Positions 57,443 through 64,000 of a stretch of DNA of 64,000 bases are shown piece by piece. Where the stretch lies: the NCBI RefSeq assembly GCF_001403735.1, contig NZ_CXPG01000014.1, positions 196,001-260,000 of the forward strand, written 5' to 3'. The notes beneath the pieces are model-generated. The model was not told the DNA's origin. It ran no database searches and saw only the letters and a program-made list of their open reading frames with translations. The translations under genes were made by a program, and so were the position numbers. Source of the DNA: Jannaschia rubra. Lineage in GTDB: Bacteria; Pseudomonadota; Alphaproteobacteria; Rhodobacterales; Rhodobacteraceae. The first letter of the stretch is position 1, and each line of letters begins with the position of its first letter.

Positions 57443-58423
57443 ATGAAGGCCCTGATCTACGACGCGCCCGAGACGCTCGACTTCCGCAGCGCCCCCGACC
57501 CGGAGCCGGGGCCGGGCGAGCATCTGGTCCGCATCCATGCCGCGGGCATCTGCGGGTCGGACATGCACGCCTGGATGGGCCATGACGCGCGCCGGCCCGC
57601 GCCCCTGATCCTGGGGCACGAGGCGGCGGGCGTCATCGCCGGTGGCCCGCGCGACGGCGAGCGGGTGACGATAAATCCGCTGGTGGCCTGCGGCACCTGC
57701 GCGGCATGTGCTGCGGGGCGTGACAACCTCTGCGGTGCGCGGCAGATCATCTCCATGCCGCCCCGGCAGGGCGCTTTCGCCGAATGGGTGGCGATGCCGG
57801 ACGCGAACCTGATCGCGGTGCCGGGCGACGTGACGCTGACCCGCGCGGCGCTGACCGAACCCCTGGCCTGCGGTTGGCACGCGGTGCGGCTGGCGCGGCA
57901 GGTGGTCCCCGATGCGGCGCGCGCGCTGGTGATCGGAGGCGGCGCCATCGGGGTCGGGTCCGCGCTGGCGCTGGCCGCGCAGGGGGTCGGTGACGTGACG
58001 GTCGTGGAGCCGAACGCGGGGCGGCGGGCGACTCTGGAGGCGATGGGCCTGCGCGCCCTCGCCGCGCCGGACGACAGCCTGTTCGACGTGGTGATCGACG
58101 CGGTGGGGCTGGCCGCGTCGCGCGCCACCGCCTCGGCCTGCGCGCGGCCCGGCGGGGTGATCGCGCACATCGGGCTGGGCGAGGATCGCGGCGGCCTCGA
58201 CGTGCGGCGCATGACCTTGCAGGAGATCGCGTTCCTTGGGACCTATACCTATACCGCGCAGGATTTTCGCGACACCGCGCAGGCCATCTTCGACGGGCGG
58301 CTGGGCCCCCTCGACTGGATCGACCTGCGGCCCCTTTCGGAGGGGGCAGAGGCCTTCCGGGCCATCCGGATGGGGGATGTGCCGCATCCGAAGGTCGTGC
58401 TGATACCGGACGGTGTGACATGA
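57443..58423 (+). CDS. Zinc-dependent medium-chain alcohol dehydrogenase
   Basis: A 326-residue MDR enzyme. Catalytic zinc: C37 region in GICGSDMHAW and GHEAAG. Structural zinc: CGTCAACAAGRDNLC, four cysteines spaced x2-x2-x7. NAD(P) motif: LVIGGGAIGVGSALAL. In DHPS pathways, HpsO and HpsP are dehydrogenases that interconvert DHPS stereoisomers. This enzyme may fill one of those roles or serve as a sulfolactate dehydrogenase, which the window otherwise lacks. The stop overlaps a possible upstream ATG of the next gene. Confidence 0.88.
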   Translation: MKALIYDAPETLDFRSAPDPEPGPGEHLVRIHAAGICGSDMHAWMGHDARRPAPLILGHEAAGVIAGGPRDGERVTINPLVACGTCAACAAGRDNLCGARQIISMPPRQGAFAEWVAMPDANLIAVPGDVTLTRAALTEPLACGWHAVRLARQVVPDAARALVIGGGAIGVGSALALAAQGVGDVTVVEPNAGRRATLEAMGLRALAAPDDSLFDVVIDAVGLAASRATASACARPGGVIAHIGLGEDRGGLDVRRMTLQEIAFLGTYTYTAQDFRDTAQAIFDGRLGPLDWIDLRPLSEGAEAFRAIRMGDVPHPKVVLIPDGVT

Positions 58424-58434
58424 GGGGGTCGGGC

Positions 58435-58854
58435 ATGTACCGCAATATCCTAGTGCCCATGGCCCTGACCCACGGGTTCGGGGAAACGGCGCTGGACGTC
58501 GCGCGCCGCCTTCTGTCGGAGGGCGGGACGATCACGGCGCTGCATGTGCACGAGGCGCCGTCGGGGTCGGTACGGAATTATCTTGACGACGACATGGTCC
58601 GCGCGGCCCATGACGAGGCGAAGGCCACGCTGGATGCGCGGGTCGCGGACCAGCCGGATGTCACCCCCGTTCTGGTCACTGGAAACAGCGGGCGGGCGAT
58701 CCTCGACGTGGCGGCCCGGATGGGGGCCGATTGCATCGTCATCGGCTCGCATCGACCGGGACTTCGGGATTATTTCCTGGGCTCCACCGCCGCGCGGGTG
58801 GTGCGCCATGCCCCCTGCGCCGTGCATGTGCTGCGACGGCCGGATGACGACTGA
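58435..58854 (+). CDS. Universal stress protein UspA family
   Basis: A 139-residue UspA-fold protein: MYRNILVPMALTHG at the start, ALHVHEAP, and the ATP-binding motif in IVIGSHRPGLRDYFLGSTAARVVRHAPCAVHVL (G-x2-G-x9-G-S/T type). In some TRAP systems, such as TeaABC, a UspA protein (TeaD) binds the transporter and controls uptake, so a similar role here is plausible. ATG 58435 matches the usual N-terminus; ATG 58420, overlapping the dehydrogenase stop, is possible. Confidence 0.88.
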   Translation: MYRNILVPMALTHGFGETALDVARRLLSEGGTITALHVHEAPSGSVRNYLDDDMVRAAHDEAKATLDARVADQPDVTPVLVTGNSGRAILDVAARMGADCIVIGSHRPGLRDYFLGSTAARVVRHAPCAVHVLRRPDDD

Positions 58855-58900
58855 TGAACAGACGCCGCAATGCGGCCAAGGATGCAGGAGAGAGCCAGAC

Positions 58901-59398
58901 GTGAACATATCCAGCAAGATCGTGGACGATTTCGTCGCCAACGACATTTCGTTCGTCACCACGGTGCCGTGCAAGCAGCTCGGCGGCGTGATCGAGGAGG
59001 TCGAGGCGCGCCCCGAGATCCTCCACGTCCCCTCCAACAAGGAGGACGAGGGGATGGGCCTTTGCGCAGGCGCCTTCATGGGCGGCAAGCGGCCCGCCAT
59101 CATCATGCAGAACACCGCCATCGGCGTGACGATCAACACGCTTGTGACGCTGACGCAGTTCTACCGCCTGCCCCTGCCGATGCTGATTTCCTTTCGCGGA
59201 GAGCTGAAGGAGCCGGTCGCCTGCCAAGCGGAGATGGCCGTGCACACCAAGCCGCTCTTGGCGCAACTGGGCATCCCGACCTATCATTTCCACCGGCAGG
59301 ACGATGTCGAGGAGTTCGACGCGATCCTGAAATACACCTTCATGTGCAACAAGCCGGTGGCCATCCTGACGGATGCCACGTTCTGGGGAGGCTACTGA
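58901..59398 (+). CDS. comD: Sulfopyruvate decarboxylase subunit alpha (GTG start)
   Basis: A 165-residue protein matching the N-terminal (PYR) domain of thiamine diphosphate decarboxylases, split as in ComD. Features: FVTTVPCKQLGGVI, SNKEDEGMGLCAGAFMGGKRPAIIMQNTAIGVTINTLVTL, with the catalytic Glu in KEDEG, and ISFRGEL. With ComE it decarboxylates sulfopyruvate to sulfoacetaldehyde. GTG start with GGAG upstream. The stop overlaps the comE start by one base (TGATG). Confidence 0.9.
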   Translation: MNISSKIVDDFVANDISFVTTVPCKQLGGVIEEVEARPEILHVPSNKEDEGMGLCAGAFMGGKRPAIIMQNTAIGVTINTLVTLTQFYRLPLPMLISFRGELKEPVACQAEMAVHTKPLLAQLGIPTYHFHRQDDVEEFDAILKYTFMCNKPVAILTDATFWGGY

Positions 59399-59952
59399 TG
59401 ATCCGTTCCGAAATCCTGCGAGAGATCGCCCCGATCCTGCGGCCCCATCTCGTCGTCTGCAACATCGGCCTGCCCAGCCAGGAGATGCACCTGATCGACG
59501 ACCAGCCGACCAACTTCTACATGCTTGGCACCATGGGTCTCGCCTCGTCCATCGGGCTGGGCGTGGCGCTGGCGGAGGACCGGACCGTCATCTCCATCGA
59601 CGGCGACGGGTCGGTGCTGACGAATCTGGGCACGCTGCCCACGATCGCCAACAACGTGGCTGACAACTTCATCCTGCTGATCGTGGACAACGGCTCCTAC
59701 GGGTCGACGGGGGACCAGCCGACCTATGCCGGCAAGAAGACCTCGCTGGCCGAGGTGGCGCGCGCCTGCGGGTGCGAGAACGTCGTGGAATGCCGCGCCG
59801 AGGATACGGGGCAGGTCCTGCAAAAGGCGATCGACGCGGGCCGGATGACCGTCATCGTGAGCAAATGCGAGAGCGGCAACGTCAAGGTTCCCGTCATCAC
59901 CATGGACCCGGTGGCGATCCGCGACCGGTTCATGCAATCGATGGCAGGCTGA
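59398..59952 (+). CDS. comE: Sulfopyruvate decarboxylase subunit beta
   Basis: A 184-residue protein forming the thiamine diphosphate-binding half: SIDGDGSVLTNLGTLPTIANNVADNFILLIVDNGSYGSTG includes the GDG-x(25-30)-N cofactor motif. FYMLGTMGLASSIGLGVAL is the other family landmark. Together with comD it would make sulfoacetaldehyde, normally taken on by Xsc or reduced to isethionate; neither gene is in the window. Phosphonopyruvate decarboxylase is the nearest alternative; hpsN upstream favours the sulfonate reading. Confidence 0.9.
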   Translation: MIRSEILREIAPILRPHLVVCNIGLPSQEMHLIDDQPTNFYMLGTMGLASSIGLGVALAEDRTVISIDGDGSVLTNLGTLPTIANNVADNFILLIVDNGSYGSTGDQPTYAGKKTSLAEVARACGCENVVECRAEDTGQVLQKAIDAGRMTVIVSKCESGNVKVPVITMDPVAIRDRFMQSMAG

Positions 59953-59959
59953 CGCGCCG

Positions 59960-61480
59960 TCAGGGGATGTCGCAGGGCGCCCCTGCCGTGCCGGTCCAGC
60001 GCAGGGCCAGCAGGGCGCCGTCCTGCCGCATCTCGGTCAGGTAGCCGCGCGCGTCGAACAAGGGCTGAAGCCGCGCGCCCCAGCCCGCCACCTCCCAGAA
60101 GTAGGGAGAGGTGACCAGAAGGCCGTCGGGGTGGCAGTCCAGCACCCGTCCCCAGCCTTCCGTCGATCCGACCACCGGGCGGCCGGTGCGGATGTCGTTG
60201 GCGAAATCCTCGGGAGGGATCAGCTCCGATATCCGGCCAGGCCCGAACAGGATGTCGTAGGGGCCGATGTGGGCCAGATGGTGCAGCTCCCGCGTGGTGG
60301 CGACATAGGGGGCGTCGGCCCAGTCGCCCAGAACCTCCTGCGCCGCGCGCCAGTCTCCTCGGGGCGGCAGACCTTGCCCCCTCGCCAGTTCCAGGCTGCG
60401 CCAGGCGAAGGGCGCCGTCAGCAAGAGCGCCGCGCAGGCCGCTCCGACGCCGATGGCCGTCGCGGGCCGCATCATTCCGAAGATCAGCTGCACGAGGCCC
60501 ACCAGCCCGAGCGCCCAGATCGCGAACAGGAACGGCATGGCATAGGACAGGTAGCGCAGCGCCTTCATGCCGCCGAAGGAATGCGCGATGAAGCAGGTGC
60601 CGAAGACGGCCCCGCAATAGACGGCCAGCCGCGGTCGAAGCCAGAGTGCAGGCACCATCAGCCCCGGCGTCGCATACCAGAGCGGGCCCCAGGTCTGCTC
60701 CAGCTGGTCGAAGTAGAAGGTGCGGTAGTCGCGGAGGTGTTCGGCATGCTCCGGCGTCCAGCGGTAGAAGGCCACAGCCTTTTCGCCCAGACCGCTGAAC
60801 ACGACCACGGCGCCGCCCAGCATCAGCAGGGTCACGACGATCGCCCCCAGCACGATCCAGCCGCGCGGCCCGTGCACGAAGCGCCGGGCAAGCAGCATCG
60901 CCGCGCCGCCCAGCGATCCGGCGATGCCGATCGCCGTGCTGATCTGGAAATGGAGCGCCAGGGCCCAGAACCCCAGCGTGAGTGTCAGCAGGGCCAGCCG
61001 GGCGCGGGGCTGGGCGTCGAGCGCGATGTGCAGCGCCGCCGCCCCCGCCAGGAAGCACAGCCCCTGGACGGCGTAGAAGCGGACGAACTGAGCCTCCAGG
61101 ATGCCCTGCGGCCAGAGGACGGCGAAAAGCCCGACGAGGATCGCGGAGCCCGTGCCCGCCACCCGCAGAAGCCACCAGACCAGAACCGCCGGAATCGCCA
61201 CGCCTGCCGCGACCGAGACCAGCCGCGCGGCGGGCAGGCCCTGCGATCCGGTCAACTCGAAGACCGCCGCGACCATGCGGGTGAACAGGATCCCGCGCCA
61301 GTATTCGCCATCCATGATCCGCGGCAGGCCCACGTCGACAAGGCCCCGCGCCGCGAGCAGGTGATAGAACTCGTCGAACTCGCCCGGCGCGTCGAGAAGG
61401 CCCAGCCGGAAGGCCAGCGCCGCAAGAAGCGTGAGCGCCACCACGATGGTCGTGCGCTGCCGGTCCGTCGCGCCGGTCAT
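59960..61480 (-). CDS. GT39/PMT-like polytopic membrane glycosyltransferase
   Basis: A 506-residue membrane protein with about 11-12 hydrophobic segments. The first periplasmic loop has the acidic FDEFYH near residue 40, the position of the catalytic Asp-Glu in GT-C glycosyltransferases (PMT/ArnT). The last 110 residues are soluble. It probably transfers a sugar from a lipid carrier in the periplasm; the acceptor is unknown. Start at ATG 61480, before helix 1. It converges on comE with 7 nt between stops. Confidence 0.75.
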   Translation of the reverse strand: MTGATDRQRTTIVVALTLLAALAFRLGLLDAPGEFDEFYHLLAARGLVDVGLPRIMDGEYWRGILFTRMVAAVFELTGSQGLPAARLVSVAAGVAIPAVLVWWLLRVAGTGSAILVGLFAVLWPQGILEAQFVRFYAVQGLCFLAGAAALHIALDAQPRARLALLTLTLGFWALALHFQISTAIGIAGSLGGAAMLLARRFVHGPRGWIVLGAIVVTLLMLGGAVVVFSGLGEKAVAFYRWTPEHAEHLRDYRTFYFDQLEQTWGPLWYATPGLMVPALWLRPRLAVYCGAVFGTCFIAHSFGGMKALRYLSYAMPFLFAIWALGLVGLVQLIFGMMRPATAIGVGAACAALLLTAPFAWRSLELARGQGLPPRGDWRAAQEVLGDWADAPYVATTRELHHLAHIGPYDILFGPGRISELIPPEDFANDIRTGRPVVGSTEGWGRVLDCHPDGLLVTSPYFWEVAGWGARLQPLFDARGYLTEMRQDGALLALRWTGTAGAPCDIP

Positions 61481-61554
61481 GCACGGCCCCCATCCCGGTT
61501 GCGCGGGGACGGCGGCCCCCCTAGCGTCGGCCCCGGCGGAGGACCGGAGGGGCG

Positions 61555-62448
61555 ATGCCGAACACCCTGGCCCACATGGGCGTGCAGGCCCTGGCGACAC
61601 GCGCGGCGGTGCCGGGGGCGGCACCGGGGTGGATCTGGCTCGGCTGCATCATCCCGGACCTGCCGTGGATCGGTCAGCGCGCGGCGCGGATGCTGCTGCC
61701 GGATCTCTCGCCCATCGACGTCCGCCTGTTCGCAGTGGCGCAGAGCAGCCTGCTGTTCTGCCTCGTCGCGGCGGGTGCCTTCGCCTGCCTCGCGCGGCGG
61801 CCGGGACAGGTGTTCGCGGTCCTGTCGCTGGGCGCAGTGCTGCATCTGGCGCTGGATGCGACGCAGACCAAATGGGGCAACGGGGTGGTGCTGCTTCTTC
61901 CGTTCGATTGGCGGGTGGTGAACGCGGGACTCTACTGGCCCGAGGACTTGGCGACGCTGCTCCTGACGGTGCTGGGCGGCGGCGTGTTCCTCTGGGCGGC
62001 GCTGCGCTGGCGCGGGTCGGACCCGGGAGGCGCAGGACACCGCCGTCCATGGCCGGCGGCGGGGATGGCGGCGGTCTGGCTGCTCGGGCCGCTGGCCGCC
62101 ATGGGCGCGCTGGAACGTGCGGGCGCGCATGGGGCCGACGTGCTGCGCGAGACGGATCGTCGGGAGGGCCGGGCCATCGCCTTCGATCGCGCCCGGCTCC
62201 TCCCCGATGCGGACGGCACTGCCCGGCTGCACGTCTGGACGGGCGAGGCGCTGGACATCCACGGACTGGCCACGGATCCACCGGCGGGCACGGTGTCCGT
62301 GCGTGGCCGCTTCACCGGGCCTGCCGCGCTGCGGGTCGAGGCGTTGCATGTCCACCGGGCGGGATGGCGCGATGCCATGTCGTACCTGGGCCTCGCGCTC
62401 GCGATGCTGTGGTGGATGGCAGAAGGTTTCCGGCGCATGCGGCATTGA
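61555..62448 (+). CDS. YdjM/DUF457-like integral membrane protein (predicted metal-dependent hydrolase)
   Basis: A 297-residue membrane protein. The N-terminal half resembles membrane-bound YdjM-type hydrolases: MPNTLAHMGVQ with H7 at the start, CIIPDLPWI and LHLALDATQTKWGNGV supply His/Asp residues that could bind a metal. About five membrane segments are seen; residues 195-265 form a soluble beta-rich domain, and a last helix ends the protein. Function unknown. It diverges from the GT39-like gene and ends 2 nt from the convergent acyltransferase gene. Confidence 0.7.
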   Translation: MPNTLAHMGVQALATRAAVPGAAPGWIWLGCIIPDLPWIGQRAARMLLPDLSPIDVRLFAVAQSSLLFCLVAAGAFACLARRPGQVFAVLSLGAVLHLALDATQTKWGNGVVLLLPFDWRVVNAGLYWPEDLATLLLTVLGGGVFLWAALRWRGSDPGGAGHRRPWPAAGMAAVWLLGPLAAMGALERAGAHGADVLRETDRREGRAIAFDRARLLPDADGTARLHVWTGEALDIHGLATDPPAGTVSVRGRFTGPAALRVEALHVHRAGWRDAMSYLGLALAMLWWMAEGFRRMRH

Positions 62449-62450
62449 CG

Positions 62451-63224
62451 TCAACTCCGCTGTCCGATTTGCCGGGCGGGCACGCCGCCCACGATGGCGC
62501 CGGGTGCGACATCCGACGTGACCACGGCCCCGGCCCCGAGTATCGCACCGTCGCCCACCCGCACCCCGTCGAGCACCTTGACCCCGGCGCCGACCCAGAC
62601 GTCGCGGCCCAGAACGACAGGGCCCTTCGTCTCGAGCCCCTGCTCGACCATCGGACCGGCGCCGAGGGCGTGACGATACCGACCGCCCCCGAAATAGCAT
62701 TGCCCCGCCACGATGGCGTGATCCCCGATCTCCAGGCCCGAGACAGCCGACAGCGTACATTGGCTGCCGATGGAGCAGTCGTTGCCGATGCGCAGATACC
62801 CCTGCTTGACCACCAGCACCGTGTCGCGGGCGATCAGGGTGCGGTCGCCGATGGTGAAATCGGCCACCCCCCCAGTGCCCCGCGCATCCAGCGAACAGCC
62901 GTCGTCGATGGACACATGGTCGCCCAGCGTCATCCAGCCGGGGCAACGCAGCGACAGGTTGCGGCCGAAGTTGACCCCCCGGCCCGCCGCGCGGAACAGC
63001 CCCGGAAAGAGCGCCTTGCGCAGGGCGAAACCCAGGGCGCCGCCGGTGCCGGCGGCGAAGATCATGGCCAGTTCGTAGTGCAGGAACGTGCCCCAGCCGC
63101 CTGTGCCGATGAAGAAGGCGCGATACTTGTCGACGGCCGACCCTGGCGCCGACAGCGAGGCGATCACGCGGTCCTTTTCGGGCCGCGGTGCCTTCGCGGT
63201 GGAAACGGGGTCGGGGGGAGTCAC
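62451..63224 (-). CDS. Left-handed beta-helix acyltransferase (WcaF/LacA-like; GTG start)
   Basis: A 257-residue acyltransferase. From about residue 80 a hexapeptide-repeat beta-helix runs to the end (TLGDHVSIDDGCSLDA, FTIGDRTLIARDTVLV, IGNDCSIGSQCTLSAVSGLEIGDHAIV, VVLGRDVWVGAGVKVLDGVRVGDGAILGAGAVV). Such enzymes acetylate sugars using acyl-CoA. The N-terminal 40 residues are Pro/charged and a hydrophobic stretch lies near 45-75. GTG at 63224 overlaps the stop of the OafA-like gene (GTGA), implying a shared operon. Confidence 0.88.
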   Translation of the reverse strand: MTPPDPVSTAKAPRPEKDRVIASLSAPGSAVDKYRAFFIGTGGWGTFLHYELAMIFAAGTGGALGFALRKALFPGLFRAAGRGVNFGRNLSLRCPGWMTLGDHVSIDDGCSLDARGTGGVADFTIGDRTLIARDTVLVVKQGYLRIGNDCSIGSQCTLSAVSGLEIGDHAIVAGQCYFGGGRYRHALGAGPMVEQGLETKGPVVLGRDVWVGAGVKVLDGVRVGDGAILGAGAVVTSDVAPGAIVGGVPARQIGQRS

Positions 63225-64000
63225 TGAATGGTCTCCAGTTCGCGCAAGGCCCAAATGAACTGCGGCGCCAGCGTGTAGGCCGCGGTTTCGGTCAGGTGAT
63301 TGGTATCGCGGAACAAGGGCGTTCCGTCCAGAAACAGATCGCAATTCCGGTTATCGCAGAGCAATCGGTCGATGCGAACGCCAAGAAGGTCGTAGTCCTC
63401 CACCAGGCGGTCATAGCCTTCGATCACCCCGGCCGCGCGTCTGTCGAACCCTTCGCGCGAGATGCTCAGGTCCTCCGGGTCGCTACCGCGCACCGGGGTC
63501 CGGGCTGCGGCTTCGGGGACGGTTTGCTCGGCCTCGGGCGGGGGGTAGACCAGCATCACCTGCTTGCCCGCGCCCCGAAGGCGCCGGATCGCTTTTTCCA
63601 ACCGGTCCAGGAAGAACGCCGTCCGGTCTGCGTCATACGACAGCGCGCCCGAGCGCGGCCCGATCAGAAGAAGGCCCCCCGCCATGACGCTTTCGCGCAG
63701 GGCGCGCCGGTGCGGCAGGGGCCAGGACTTGAGAGCCGGGAGGGCGCCGACGCCCATCTCCCACGCGCGCCAGGGCAGCCGGTAATAGGCTGCGGTGGGC
63801 ATGAGGGTCGTCGTGGCCGCGCTGAGCGCGAAGGACGCGGCGGTCAGCCCCCCCACCCAGAGGATCGCCTGCCGGTTCAGGGCTGCAAGCGCCATCAGGA
63901 TGAGCGGCACGAAGATGAAGAATTGCTCCTCGATGGGGAGCGACCAGGTGTGCAGGAGCGGCTTGGTATAGGCGGCGGCGTCGAGATACCCCACTTTGAG
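63221..64000 (-). CDS. OafA/YrhL-type acyltransferase-SGNH protein, partial and internally deleted
   Basis: The C-terminal 259 codons of a membrane O-acyltransferase; the rest lies past 64000. HTWSLPIEEQFFIFVPLILM and YYRLPWRAWEMGVGA are standard acyltransferase-3 motifs. Normally five or more further helices and the start of an SGNH domain (with the GDS nucleophile) follow. Here the sequence jumps, in frame, from ESVMAGGLLLIG to SYDADRTAFFLDRLEKAI, already deep in the SGNH domain. The end keeps DTNHLT, the Asp-His pair. It seems to have lost a central part, so it may be inactive. Confidence 0.8.
   Translation of the reverse strand, partial: LKVGYLDAAAYTKPLLHTWSLPIEEQFFIFVPLILMALAALNRQAILWVGGLTAASFALSAATTTLMPTAAYYRLPWRAWEMGVGALPALKSWPLPHRRALRESVMAGGLLLIGPRSGALSYDADRTAFFLDRLEKAIRRLRGAGKQVMLVYPPPEAEQTVPEAAARTPVRGSDPEDLSISREGFDRRAAGVIEGYDRLVEDYDLLGVRIDRLLCDNRNCDLFLDGTPLFRDTNHLTETAAYTLAPQFIWALRELETIQ

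Noticed and set aside
53869-57585. A 1238-codon plus-strand frame overlapping the TRAP permeases and hpsN
   Set aside because: It overlaps three recognised genes in another frame and is Arg/Gly/Ala-rich without any domain.
51632-58387. A 2251-codon open frame on the minus strand spanning lacI and the antisense of the TRAP/hpsN operon
   Set aside because: Only the last 361 codons (LacI) carry motifs. The rest is antisense to well-supported genes and is His/Arg/Asp-rich, the usual shadow in GC-rich DNA.

Overview
The window is GC-rich chromosomal DNA from an alphaproteobacterium. It is most likely a marine Rhodobacteraceae (Roseobacter-type) strain. The signs are the rimP-nusA-ylxR-infB block with the alphaproteobacterial YlxR/L7Ae fusion, a petABC operon with R. 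capsulatus-type haem ligand spacing, the hemH / methyltransferase / comF / grxC neighbourhood, several TRAP transporters, and catabolic operons for marine solutes (carnitine, a C3 sulfonate). All assignments come from reading the sequence; no database search was run.

Layout. 1-6.0 kb: ferrochelatase (cut by the left edge), an NDUFAF5-like methyltransferase, comF, grxC, a nitrilase-family hydrolase, a MarR regulator, a NYN-LOTUS protein, an I78 inhibitor lipoprotein and a Rieske/FAD reductase. 6.1-11.5 kb: rimP-nusA-ylxR-infB behind a promoter and an early terminator hairpin. 12.2-15.0 kb: the cytochrome bc1 operon on the minus strand. 15.2-21.3 kb: GNAT, GST, MarC, a frameshifted PaiB pseudogene, a DMT exporter, a fasciclin lipoprotein, mtaB and dapF. 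21.36 kb: tRNA-Lys(TTT), followed by a decayed IS5-family element (IS903-like ends) and about 1 kb with no recognisable gene.

23.9-31.4 kb: a minus-strand run of accessory genes (fatty acid desaturase, DUF924, Old Yellow Enzyme, GST, lipoamide-dehydrogenase-like protein, aldehyde dehydrogenase). It diverges from an OhrR-like MarR regulator across a palindromic operator, and looks like an electrophile/redox detoxification cassette. 31.5-36.0 kb: an SDR and a three-subunit molybdenum aldehyde oxidoreductase resembling PaoABC but without a Tat signal. 36.1-45.5 kb: a probable L-carnitine catabolic operon. It has a CdhR-like GlxA/AraC regulator, a BKACE-type dehydrocarnitine cleavage enzyme, a peptide-type ABC importer, a carnitine dehydrogenase-thioesterase fusion and an HSL-family esterase. 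45.5-48.7 kb: divergent oxyR and katG.

48.8-60.0 kb: two TRAP transporters diverge from a LacI regulator with a paired operator. The plus-strand unit continues into hpsN (sulfopropanediol dehydrogenase), a zinc alcohol dehydrogenase, a universal stress protein and comDE (sulfopyruvate decarboxylase), so it probably imports and degrades 2,3-dihydroxypropane-1-sulfonate. 60.0-64.0 kb: a GT39-like membrane protein, a YdjM-like membrane protein, a left-handed beta-helix acyltransferase and an internally deleted OafA-type acyltransferase cut by the right edge, which suggests a surface polysaccharide locus.

The most promising material for something new is the OhrR-controlled cassette (25.4-31.4 kb), the carnitine operon with its unusual transporter and esterase, and the sulfonate locus with its twin TRAP systems and compound operator. 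I saw no CRISPR array, toxin-antitoxin pair, phage module or anti-phage defence gene.
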